DNA from: Piezodorus guildinii | Taxonomy: Eukaryota; Arthropoda; Insecta; Hemiptera; Pentatomidae | Direction: 5' to 3' | Assembly: GCA_023052935.1 (NCBI GenBank) | Contig: CM041295.1 | Coordinates: 106,084,711 to 106,148,710 of the forward strand | DNA length: 64,000 nt | Shown: piece by piece, positions 33,501-36,504 of the stretch | Layout of the letters: each line of letters opens with the position of its first letter | Position numbering within the stretch: the first letter of the stretch is position 1 | Translations under genes and position numbers: made by a program | Notes under the pieces: generated by a model | Seen by the model: only the letters and a program-made list of their open reading frames with translations | Databases searched by the model: none | Told to the model about the DNA's origin: nothing

Positions 33501-34110
33501 ATGCAAGGCACTAATACATCAAGTAACCTGAATCTGGACTAGAACAAAAGCTGGGGGGAAACAACTTCTTACATTTGGAAGAAACTTTGTCAAAATTAAG
33601 TAACTGTATGTAAGAATGATGAATGGTGGATATAAACTAAACAAAAATAAAAAATTAGAACCACAATGAGAAAGAAAAGGTAGTACAAGTTGCAATAATT
33701 GGAAGCCTTGGACAAGTCAGTCATTTAAACAAAATATTTAAAAAATAAAAATAAAAAAAATAGTTTTAGCCAAGCTACCAATTAATCGGTGAAGAGCTGG
33801 TATCACAATGTAAATTAAAAATAATAATCTTAATTTATATCTCACCATAAGTGCTCCCAACCAAAGCCAGATGTCAGAATATATTAATTTTAATAATCCT
33901 CTCCAATCCAAATATCTTGTTTGGCTTACCAATTCCTTTCTTTCAGGAATTATTTTTTCAACAGATTGAGGTTTAATAGCCAATGCACTTGCTGACAAGC
34001 AAGCTATACTAACAGGTATTCTTAACGTATTTCTTAAAGTAGGAGTTTTTTTAATGTTTTGAATAGAACGGGTTATGATGCATTTGTTTGGTAAAGCATA
34101 GCGTGACCGC
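758..34110 (-). CDS. ABCB8: ABCB8-like mitochondrial half-ABC transporter, partial, 10 exons in view
   Basis: Minus-strand gene read as exons 34110-33846, 27295-27158, 25861-25716, 17738-17663, 17584-17444, 16180-16022, 15538-15335, 5930-5810, 4477-4374 and 932-758, each bounded by AG and GT. Together they give about 509 residues. In order these are a basic, hydroxyl-rich leader, membrane helices (from IWLWLGALM onward), an intracellular loop, then the nucleotide-binding domain with Walker [14 protein letters not shown], and a Q-loop in IINQEPVLF. The phrase WLRG...[16 protein letters not shown] resembles ABCB8 more than ABCB10 or ABCB7. ABCB8 proteins sit in the mitochondrial inner membrane and are linked to iron export and the mitochondrial KATP channel. 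The signature motif, Walker B and H-loop exons must lie beyond position 1, and the initiator exon was not found. Transposons fill the introns but leave the exons untouched. One junction (15335/5930) is out of phase by one base. Confidence 0.88.
1490..1760 (-). pseudogene. Possible LINE C-terminal remnant
   Basis: On the minus strand a stretch reads [20 protein letters not shown], then QSLVDAIC, with [10 protein letters not shown] further upstream in another frame. This resembles the extreme C-terminus of RTE-like LINE proteins (basic run, then A..R..W..LV.A.C). It is frameshifted, short and low-confidence. In 933-1489 and 1761-2713 I see nothing else I can support. Confidence 0.4.
2714..2830 (-). 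repeat. Half of a foldback repeat carrying a hammerhead-like core
   Basis: The outer part (aggagaagttagttgagag, then tgcagtcaaattaacaca) resembles the outer arms of the repeats at 18927, 27937 and 28497. It leads directly into the hammerhead-like core at 2778-2819. A matching opposite arm was not found, so this is a single arm or a truncated copy. Confidence 0.55.
2778..2819 (-). ncRNA. Hammerhead-ribozyme-like core (type I, minimal)
   Basis: Read on the minus strand: GCC, CTGAAGA (fits the CUGANGA core, where the fifth base is free), then a perfect 8-bp stem II (GGCCTAAA/TTTAGGCC), then GAAAC, ATC and AGC. This has the order of a minimal type I hammerhead: stem I, CUGANGA, stem II, GAAA, short stem III, cleavage triplet, stem I. 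Here stem III is ACAU rather than the self-complementary ACGU, which should weaken dimer formation. Hammerheads of this kind are known from Penelope-like elements. Activity is untested. Confidence 0.6.
2990..3103 (+). mobile_element. 114-bp LINE (RTE-type) 3' tail with 11-bp target duplication
   Basis: A short plus-strand stretch reads [20 protein letters not shown], then AKTLYGS and stop, followed by a short AAG-rich tail. It matches the C-terminus of the nested RTE at 10428-12257 ([19 protein letters not shown]). It is flanked by the direct repeat gtgaataatta at 2979-2989 and 3104-3114, so this is an extremely 5'-truncated insertion with both borders readable. Confidence 0.8.
3170..3870 (-). 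pseudogene. Internally deleted Jockey-type LINE remnant
   Basis: The minus strand reads [20 protein letters not shown] (RT domain, motif A region), runs shortly into YGIKLWDS, then ends RHTSF-like C-terminal text: [20 protein letters not shown] and RRWPWDLLP. The stretch that should hold the catalytic YADD box is missing, so the copy is internally deleted and frameshifted. The same family is seen at 39976-45434 ([17 protein letters not shown] motif). Confidence 0.7.
4374..4477 (-). CDS. ABCB8: ABCB8 exon: Walker A
   Basis: 104 bases, phase 0 in and 2 out, acceptor TTTTAG and donor GTAAAA. It reads [20 protein letters not shown], then [15 protein letters not shown]. Walker A is [13 protein letters not shown] repeat begins only about 23 bases upstream of this 3' splice site (at 4500). 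Confidence 0.9.
4500..5391. mobile_element. Non-coding TIR repeat, copy I
   Basis: It begins ggtcaatccatttgaaat and ends with the inverse (atttt-aaatggattgac). The inverted ends stay similar for about 50 bases, to ctcaacatttttgat / atcaaaaatgttgag. Internal segments (aaaagtctc, ttttttaaccactt, cactcagtccctc) recur in the copy at 17800-19597, and the right end recurs at 63911-64000. It has no ORF and looks like a non-autonomous DNA transposon. It lies in an ABCB8 intron with its left end about 23 bases from a 3' splice site. Confidence 0.7.
4609..4715. repeat. Long hairpin inside TIR repeat I
   Basis: About 37 bases from tttttgccatttttgaaaa are repeated in inverse orientation after a short spacer (tcttgagaacatag), ending tttcaaaaatggcaaaaac. 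The same segment with its spacer reappears at about 4902-4962, so the unit is present three times in mixed orientation. Confidence 0.75.
5810..5930 (-). CDS. ABCB8: ABCB8 exon: linker into nucleotide-binding domain
   Basis: 121 bases, one base plus 40 codons, acceptor TTTCAG and donor GTATGT. It reads [10 protein letters not shown], then [16 protein letters not shown], the first strand and A-loop (aromatic Tyr of FAYPSRP) of an ABC domain. The only other AG (TCTAG, 9 bases in) gives the same phase, so the mismatch with exon 15538-15335 is not removed by choosing it. Confidence 0.87.
5931..6849. other. ABCB8 intron stretch without supported gene
   Basis: AT-rich intron between the linker exon and the LOA-like LINE. 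An 83-codon open frame at 6178-6429 (+) contains [16 protein letters not shown] and [17 protein letters not shown] do not recognise it; it has no flanking signals that would make it a host exon and may be a transposon scrap. Confidence 0.4.
6850..9522 (+). mobile_element. 5'-truncated LOA/I-group LINE with poly-A tail
   Basis: It contains one long open ORF (6860-9430), then a short 3' UTR (atggcgcacaatagaccg, ggtcgcggtgcaaccc) and an A tail at about 9496-9522. The endonuclease half is absent, so the copy is 5'-truncated near 6850. The left border is approximate and no clear target duplication was found. The 3' UTR motif recurs inverted at 19694-19757. Confidence 0.85.
6860..9430 (+). CDS. LINE reverse transcriptase with RNase H (LOA/I-type ORF2, 856 codons)
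   Basis: The ORF is uninterrupted, with RT motifs in order: [20 protein letters not shown] (about residue 170), [31 protein letters not shown] (motif A), [20 protein letters not shown] (motif B) and GYADDIAIL with the catalytic YADD near residue 322, then [15 protein letters not shown]. An RNase H domain starts near residue 580 ([37 protein letters not shown]). A CCHC-like knuckle follows near 798-815 ([18 protein letters not shown]). RT plus RNase H places it in the I/LOA group rather than RTE or CR1. The true N-terminus with the endonuclease is missing, so the first Met is arbitrary. The open frame suggests recent insertion. Confidence 0.88.
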   Translation: MQCLMFPCTSNNERLHCKCYKQHDQGPLGTLKTHDKQSTNEYETLLMLAESHFPNCKVINLDNCDVVYPTDRASKNAWHTARGIITSNTLEWAIKSLAPFKSPGIDGIFPALLQKGLPIIKRHLLLLFRGSLALKYVPVSWRESKLCYIPKPGKGSYTDPKSFRPICLSSFLMKTLEKILDRHIRAHLSLNNPLHPLQFAYQAGKSCELALHHLVSRIEISMEQKDIMTGTFIDIEGAFDRTPYNTILSALIDYDIDPVIRGWIMVMLESRTLASELSNTMLRIKPNGGCPQGGVLSPLLWCLVIDPLIKKLNSQGFYTQGYADDIAILIGGKYQCVVSSLLKHATHILCDWCESSGLNINPQKIKVCTFTHKRKVNMNLPSINGTQLTNSKEVKHLGVILDHKLRWDNHISYIAGKALKCLWACKGAINNAWGLKPQIVYWLYITAIRPMITYSSVIWWHRAHIGNNNKTLCKLQRLACLMITGAIKTTPTNAMETMLNIMPLDLEVEAHALRTIYRFTIVGKCSNKFTHQGHCNLLSRLNENNILAMPSDLQIRKFINAHYTVNIDESRKHIPKHGINCYTDGSLMDSGSGAGVWRKDKPQSGVSIPLGKHTTVFQAELLAILHCATDLCSDGISGKKIFIYTDSQAALGALNNHTTTSKVVEACNLTLNCLAEKNTVNVEWVPGHSGFSGNEKADELARQGSSTIPITPEPLSGISLSNAFRFINQSYLNKYKQIWLNKGPRQSLIFLDGPCTSRRRCLLGMSRTCLRTLTAVYTGHCKLNYHMFKLGISDNPLCRLCGIDDETSFHIVCHCDKLAMLRFTLFGEDRLVNPTNNKLVNPNSLLKFASATKLVF
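10416..12261 (-). mobile_element. 5'-truncated RTE LINE nested inside the RTE above
   Basis: Inserted antisense into the endonuclease region of the host RTE. It is flanked by the 14-bp direct repeat agtatatcgtccta at 10402-10415 and 12262-12275. Its 3' end (low coordinate) is an ATT/AAT repeat at about 10416-10432. Its 5' end is truncated at 12261, losing the endonuclease. Confidence 0.93.
10428..12257 (-). CDS. RTE reverse transcriptase, open reading frame of 609 codons (5'-truncated)
   Basis: The RT is intact: [16 protein letters not shown] (motif 0/1 region), [50 protein letters not shown] (motif A), [19 protein letters not shown] (motif B), [14 protein letters not shown] with catalytic [13 protein letters not shown], then the thumb and a C-terminus [43 protein letters not shown]. 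There is no RNase H. It is related to but distinct from its host RTE. The first Met is simply the first available after the truncation at 12261. The open frame and perfect target duplication point to a younger insertion than the decayed host. Confidence 0.9.
   Translation of the reverse strand: MEKRLHKRKKRSWERKKLEAAERLISIGDTRRFYASVNESREPFKPTHSACRNREGNIIVERAACMNIWKEHFANIYTVHQEENENNCPQLYQDRDVEPPDDEEVADALVGLKHHKAPGADNLPAELLKYGGERLKIALHNLIMDIWEKKDMPSEWRKSLICPIFKKGDPFDCGNYRGIALLPCAYKVLSGILFQRLLPHAERELGSYQCGFRKGKSTTDQIFCLRTILEKGHEFRITTHHLFIDFKAAYDSVDQKGLYEALRQLNVPEGLIRLIKMTMTDLECVVQVQGDRSESFSSRKGVRQGDALACLLFNLALEKAIRDSAIQTTGTIINRTVQLLAYADDIDIIGRTKKSVEEAFLTLAEAAKKFGLVVNHDKTKYMIAEQRPRHPGEKVKFGNCLFEWVSEFTYLGSKVTCDNAIETEINGRMLAANRCYFGLRQHLSSRSVTRKTKVTLYKTLIRPVLTYGAETWTMAKEMYQRLAAFERKILRKIFGPVLVGGEWRRRKNEEVYNLFGEPDVVCVIKRHRLRWAGHVARMEEHETPKRLLTDIVHGRKRVGRPCLRWSDCVAADARSLGVHNWMAAAQDRDFWRLLVEEAWTRQRVVAPNQ
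14741..15334. other. ABCB8 intron stretch, nothing recognised
   Basis: AT-rich sequence between the RTE insertion and the helix 5-6 exon. No coding frame, repeat or RNA gene that I can support. Confidence 0.5.
15335..15538 (-). CDS. ABCB8: ABCB8 exon: membrane helices 5-6
   Basis: 68 codons in phase 0, acceptor TTCTAG and donor GTAAGT. It spans [20 protein letters not shown] and the helix with [19 protein letters not shown], ending [11 protein letters not shown]. The donor leaves phase 0, but the next recognisable exon (5930) opens with a single base that needs two bases before it. Confidence 0.85.
16022..16180 (-). CDS. ABCB8: ABCB8 exon: second intracellular loop
   Basis: 53 codons in phase 0, acceptor TTTCAG and donor GTATAT. 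It contains [16 protein letters not shown], the coupling-helix motif typical of ABCB half-transporters, then a stretch ending [13 protein letters not shown]. Confidence 0.88.
16583..16722. mobile_element. Small MITE-like inverted repeat
   Basis: Ends tatactgcacacatttt (16585-16601) and its exact reverse complement (16703-16719), with similarity carrying further inward (ggtagctgaagaggt versus gctggagtggtgagt inverted). It has about 140 bp in total and no coding capacity. It lies in an ABCB8 intron. Confidence 0.65.
17444..17584 (-). CDS. ABCB8: ABCB8 exon: membrane helices 3-4
   Basis: 47 codons in phase 0, acceptor TTTCAG and donor GTTTTA. A long hydrophobic stretch, [20 protein letters not shown], is followed by [13 protein letters not shown] at the start of the second intracellular loop. 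Confidence 0.86.
17663..17738 (-). CDS. ABCB8: ABCB8 exon: short exon after intracellular loop
   Basis: 76 bases, one base to finish Cys plus 25 codons, acceptor TTTTAG and donor GTAAAA. It reads [19 protein letters not shown], which matches the ABCB8 family phrase [11 protein letters not shown]. Confidence 0.85.
18150..18480 (-). pseudogene. LINE C-terminal remnant
   Basis: The minus strand reads [20 protein letters not shown], then [20 protein letters not shown]. This has the layout of LINE RT C-termini (RWFGHV.RM then GRPR..W). It is short, broken, and ends at the SINE. Confidence 0.6.
18489..18765 (-). mobile_element. tRNA-derived SINE
   Basis: Read on the minus strand, the head is tRNA-like: GTCCGTGGCTGAGTGGCTAG (A box TGGCTGAGTGG) and about 45 bases later GTGAGTTCGAATCCCAGT (B box). 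A tRNA-unrelated body follows, with ATGGGGATTCACTCAC, and ends near ACACGGCCTGTCGCGCCA. The 3' tail is a GAA repeat (18482-18500 on the plus strand as ttcttc). The body shares phrases with the SINE at 50508-51330. Confidence 0.82.
18927..19050. repeat. Short foldback repeat of the hammerhead-associated family
   Basis: Left arm aaggagaagttggttggag plus gtgcagtcatagaaatactt; the right arm is its near-perfect inverse (agtgtttctatgactgc, caaccaactcttcct). The outer arm is the same type as at 2714 and 27937, but no hammerhead core remains between the arms. It is nested in TIR repeat II. Confidence 0.65.
19694..19757 (-). mobile_element. 3' UTR scrap of the LOA-like LINE
   Basis: The minus strand reads CTATGGCGCACAATAGACCG, then ACTTGGTCGCGGTGCAAT. 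This is nearly identical to the 3' UTR of the LINE at 6850-9522 (ending 9495). Only the tail survives. Confidence 0.75.
19800..21540 (+). pseudogene. Decayed Penelope-like element (RT plus GIY-YIG endonuclease)
   Basis: Conceptual translation across frames gives the Penelope-like landmarks in order: [20 protein letters not shown] and [54 protein letters not shown] (RT motif B), and finally [20 protein letters not shown] followed by [13 protein letters not shown], which matches the GIY-YIG nuclease start. The YADD-bearing stretch is not readable. There are many stops and frameshifts, so the copy is old. Penelope-like elements are the usual carriers of minimal hammerheads, which is relevant to the foldbacks here. 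Borders are approximate. Confidence 0.72.
22052..23187 (-). mobile_element. Mariner-type (IS630/Tc1/mariner) transposon relic with TIRs
   Basis: The ends are inverted repeats: left TACCTAGTCCGGCCATAAAT and right (reverse complement) TACCTAGTTCTGCCATAAAT, each followed by a near-matching A/T-rich stretch and preceded by TA, the family's target site. The length is about 1.13 kb. The transposase frame runs on the minus strand. Confidence 0.85.
22180..23029 (-). pseudogene. Mariner-like transposase, degraded
   Basis: It starts [20 protein letters not shown] at 23029. Next come a helix-turn-helix region with [27 protein letters not shown]-like text, [20 protein letters not shown], the catalytic-core motif [20 protein letters not shown], and the end [13 protein letters not shown] and stop (22180). 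About 850 bp against roughly 1050 expected, with stops, frameshifts and missing blocks (the N-terminal DNA-binding segment and the SPDLNPLD-type region are eroded). Confidence 0.8.
23690..24120. repeat. Diverged tandem duplication of about 150-200 bp
   Basis: Two successive blocks share the same order of phrases: attattattga/attt..., ataaaatagagtcccaagga versus ataaaatagggccccaagga, then ggacagtgcttctgtaactt versus ggacagtgttgctcaaactt. No coding capacity seen. Confidence 0.6.
24130..25256 (-). pseudogene. I-clade-like LINE remnant with RNase H domain
   Basis: The minus frame 25256-24636 reads [34 protein letters not shown] and [20 protein letters not shown], the four conserved blocks of LINE RNase H. 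A frameshift near 24636 continues into a C-terminal tail (to about 24322). The RT half is missing, so the copy is 5'-truncated. It differs from the LOA-like LINE at 6850. Confidence 0.78.
25716..25861 (-). CDS. ABCB8: ABCB8 exon: helix 2 and first intracellular loop
   Basis: 146 bases, phase 0 in and phase 2 out, acceptor CCAG and donor GTTAGT. It reads [18 protein letters not shown], then [19 protein letters not shown] and [11 protein letters not shown]. This is the conserved intracellular loop of half-transporters. The last codon is completed as Cys by the next exon. Confidence 0.87.
25898..26731. mobile_element. Large foldback element with ~270-bp arms
   Basis: The left arm starts atgtatgtcagtgtttcatg then gttaagtggccaaacctcag. 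The right end (26455-26731) is its diverged inverse, ending ctggccacttaacccttgaa and cctgtatgta. Inner parts also pair (gattttt-cggcaaaat, tgtaggtcatttaat, ttgaacctagtgtccttag). The arms enclose about 200 bp, and no ORF is present. Its left end lies about 36 bases upstream of the 3' splice site of the ABCB8 exon at 25861. Confidence 0.75.
27158..27295 (-). CDS. ABCB8: ABCB8 exon: membrane helix 1-2 region
   Basis: 46 codons in phase 0, acceptor TTAAG and donor GTAAGT. It reads [17 protein letters not shown] followed by NVVNIIS and a short loop. This is the usual ABCB8 continuation after the first helix. Confidence 0.85.
27937..28190. repeat. Foldback repeat with hammerhead-like core
   Basis: Outer arms atgaggaagatggttttggg plus ggtgcagtca (left) and the inverse tgcactcccaatcatcttcc (right). 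Inner arms share acaataagtatt and caattacaataagtatt. The left arm contains a hammerhead-like core (28005-28048), and the right arm keeps only its tail (ctgaaacatcagc). A second palindrome (gagaaggtatctcaa / ttgagataccttctc) sits in the middle. Confidence 0.75.
28005..28048 (-). ncRNA. Hammerhead-ribozyme-like core (type I, minimal), best-conserved copy
   Basis: Minus strand: GCCACC, CTGATGA (perfect core), an imperfect stem II (AGGCC...GGCT), GAAACGTC, then GGC. ACGU is self-complementary, so two molecules could form stem III together, as described for dimeric hammerheads of Penelope-like elements. GUC is the canonical cleavage triplet, and GCC/GGC can form stem I. Cleavage would be expected after GUC. 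Sequence evidence only. Confidence 0.68.
28497..28590. repeat. Foldback arm with a collapsed hammerhead
   Basis: The plus strand reads CACCCTGAAGAAGGAACATC then GGCACC, i.e. the CUGANGA core joined almost directly to GAAC-AUC-GGC with stem II lost. The outer part (acacacaattaa, inverted) matches the arm at 2714. Confidence 0.5.
28690..29150 (+). pseudogene. LINE reverse-transcriptase C-terminal remnant
   Basis: The plus strand reads [20 protein letters not shown], then [36 protein letters not shown] and [10 protein letters not shown]. This is the standard C-terminal layout of RTE-like LINE proteins (R.RW.GH..RM, then GRPR..W.D). Stops interrupt it. The tail is an AAG repeat (about 29150-29160). 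Confidence 0.7.
29160..29696. other. ABCB8 intron stretch, nothing recognised
   Basis: AT-rich sequence with a T run near 29349-29367. No coding or repeat feature that I can support. Confidence 0.45.
29697..32690 (-). mobile_element. CR1/L2-like LINE, copy A, internally deleted
   Basis: Minus strand, 5' to 3': an ORF1 scrap (32640-32337) with a leucine-rich coiled coil ([20 protein letters not shown]) and [14 protein letters not shown], then directly the second half of the endonuclease ([21 protein letters not shown]). RT follows in two frames: [80 protein letters not shown], then after a frameshift near 30580 the thumb and C-terminus. The catalytic box reads YAND rather than YADD. The end of ORF1 and first half of the endonuclease are deleted. 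The 3' UTR near 29730 (ctgggacaagtcccttcag) resembles copies B and C. Confidence 0.8.
30579..31493 (-). pseudogene. CR1/L2-like reverse transcriptase, copy A (304-codon frame)
   Basis: Carries RT fingers and palm: [31 protein letters not shown] (motif A), [19 protein letters not shown] (motif B), [12 protein letters not shown] (motif C with Asn in place of the second Asp). The frame breaks into 30577-29933, where the RT continues ([25 protein letters not shown]-like thumb). Motif C and the frameshift argue that it is inactive. Confidence 0.78.
32690..33393 (-). mobile_element. CR1/L2-like LINE, copy B, 3' end only
   Basis: The minus frame 33316-32846 gives the C-terminus ([50 protein letters not shown]). 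A 3' UTR follows with the palindrome gggactaaagtccct, then a terminal ttcatt-type repeat (about 32690-32710). It is closely similar to copy C. It is truncated at about 33393, where sequence matching the foldback arm of the 51592 family begins. Confidence 0.8.
33396..33450 (+). repeat. Arm of the 51592-type foldback repeat
   Basis: Reads aaattaaaatattaaaaacg then actgacttctgattatttct. This is nearly the same as the right arm of the foldback at 51736-51790. It abuts the truncated 5' end of CR1 copy B. Confidence 0.65.
33846..34110 (-). CDS. ABCB8: ABCB8 exon: end of presequence and first membrane helix
   Basis: The acceptor is TTGCAG before 34110 and the donor is GTGAGA after 33846. It holds one leftover base plus 88 codons. 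The start is rich in Arg, Lys, Ser and Thr ([10 protein letters not shown]...), as in a mitochondrial presequence. It then runs through [15 protein letters not shown] into the hydrophobic LWLGALM. There is no in-frame ATG before residue 88, so the start codon lies in an upstream exon. Confidence 0.8.
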
Positions 34111-36405
34111 CTGCAACATATAAAATAATAATAATAATAATAAAAATGGAGTATTATAAATATGAAATATTATTCTTCATAAAAAATGTCTACTTTAATT
34201 ATTTAGTTATATAGATACCCATTGTTAAAAAATTAATTACTAAAAACAAAAATCATTAACCCAAAACTTTGTAAAATATCATAAAATCAAAAATTAAAAT
34301 ATCTTCTATAACAACAGGACTCAGACAACAAGAGACTAGTGCTCCATTCCATTCACTCCCTTATCTAGAAACTCTTCAATATTATTTTACAAAATGTTCT
34401 AAAAACAGATCAAACAATTTCAATCAATATAACATGGTCTTTAAATCATTAAATTGTCTTAAATATTAACTGGGTCTTGTAATATCCTGACAAGCCTTAA
34501 ATTCTGATATTATCAAATTATTTGTTTCTAAATTATATTGATATGCTTTCTCTAAATATTGTATGATTAGAAGAATTAACTATCTCACATTGTAAGTAGT
34601 AATAAAAGAAATTTGTTCGCAGGGTGAATACAAATTTATAGAAATTAGAGAAGTAATAAATATTATTATCTAACACATTAAGTGATTCAAGTAATTTCAA
34701 GGATGAATATTTGAGAATCGATTCTGGAAAAAAAATCCGAAGCTTGAAAACGTTTCCCGAAATAAGAATGTGTTATAAATAATAATAATAATATAAATGA
34801 GTAACATGTCATTAAAGAGCTACTGATGTTTAAAAAAATTTCATCTTTCGAACAAAGTCATATAAAGCAATGGAGAATGATGAAAAACGCATAAACTTTA
34901 GTGATTATCGAGTATGATAATTTCTATTATTATATTATTTAAGGTAAAATAAATAAATATAACATAAAATAAATAAAATGAAACTAAATTTAAATTTTTA
35001 AAACTTTATTTCAAGAAGGGAGGTAAGTTAAAATTATGTGATTTTCTTATGTTTCTAAATTATTTCATTTTATGTATTTATGGAAATATACAACTGTATA
35101 ATCCAAATACAGTTGTAAATGTGAAGATACGGAATATGGGCTTGACAAAGCCTTATGAAGAACTGCCCAATGGTAGTTAGCACTTACTTAAATTCCTAAA
35201 TAATAACAGCGAGAAAATCAATCAAATTAGCAATAAAAATGAATAAGTACCAAAAAAAACAAAACAGATTTATTCTTAAAATATTCTGAATTTGAAAAAA
35301 AAAAAGTATTAATCAACATTTAAAAAAAAAAATCTCTACCAAGAACAGAGAAATAGTAGTATAAGGTGGGAGATAAATCCATCTCTAGTGGTTATAAGGG
35401 AAAATCAAAAGAGTGTATACAAATTGTGGAGGAGGCATAATTCATTTATTAACAACAACTAATAATTTCTATAAAAATATCTAAAACAACCAAAACTATA
35501 ACTAAGCCATTTGTAAATAGAAGATAATTCATTCACAATTCACATTCATGGCAAACTAATTTACCAAGAATAGTTAACATTAAACATAGCCATGCATTGT
35601 AGTAAAATGACTTAATTGTTAAATGATGAATAAATGCTGTAACAAGTTCATACTTAAACAAAATTTACAAAATTAAAAACTTTGATATATTCTTAAATCA
35701 ACCCAAAAATAAAATTGGTTCAGAACTTACATGACCAAAGTGAATTTTAAAATTGATAAGGGAGTTCTGAAAACCATTTTGAAGTAAAAAAAAAGCTTTG
35801 GACTTAAATTTAAAACAAAACAAAGGATTAAAGACAAATTTCCATGTTTTTACAAGAGTTAAATTAGTTTTTACTAAATTCGTATATTTGAAACCTTCTT
35901 TCATACCCGGTTTCAACAGTCATCTAGAGCTTAAAAGATAATTCGTGAACTGATTCGTTCAAACATCTGACATTTTTTTAAAACACATTAATACTCAATA
36001 TTATTAAAAAAATATTATTTACAATGGTATATATTTCAACAAGTGACAAAATCATTGTTTTAAAACACCGCTCAGCAGATAAAAGTGAGAGAATCTATAT
36101 TCACTGTGTAAGCGAGGCTTTGTGGCAATTGTACTAAACGTGGTTCTCGATGGAGAGAATATGCACTCTTCAACACATCTTTTTGTAATAATAATTTGTT
36201 TTTTGAGGATCATATATATCTTATTTTTCTTTAACGTCACTCAGTATTGTCTTTCGGACGGAGAAGGAATAACTAGGACTGCTACTGCTCTTTGTTTCAT
36301 GCTAGATTCTCTACTTGCTTGGAGGAGTTGCACGGCCGTTGTCCTAGAAACAGTACGAATCTCTATATCTACTGAGCCCAGGACCCTTCATAGGTTGTAG
36401 TGTTA

Positions 36406-36441
<36 letters not shown>

Positions 36442-36500
36442 TGCGCTATAGTAATCCTTCCATGCAACTTTCTACTCCATTGCCTACACTTTTAATTCTT
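34111..36500. other. ABCB8 upstream intron or 5' region, no gene recognised
   Basis: The first ABCB8 exon should lie somewhere between 34111 and about 46000, but I could not place it. A T run at 36410-36440 followed by gtgcgctata looks like a minus-strand LINE tail. The stretch near 35105-35190 (gaactgcccaatggtag) resembles a Jockey 3' end. The rest is AT-rich and unassigned. Confidence 0.45.
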
Positions 36501-36504
36501 CGTC

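Noticed and set aside
36052..36240. Minus-strand frame with a mitochondrial-presequence look (Arg/Ser/Thr-rich, ...TTFSTIATKPRLHSEYRF), as a candidate ABCB8 first exon
   Set aside because: No GT in the frame leaves phase 2, which the exon at 34110 requires; the position is right but the splice does not work.
36410..36440. Poly-T as terminator or processed-pseudogene tail
   Set aside because: It borders a short LINE-like gtgcgctata, so a minus-strand retroelement tail is more likely; no gene sequence precedes it.
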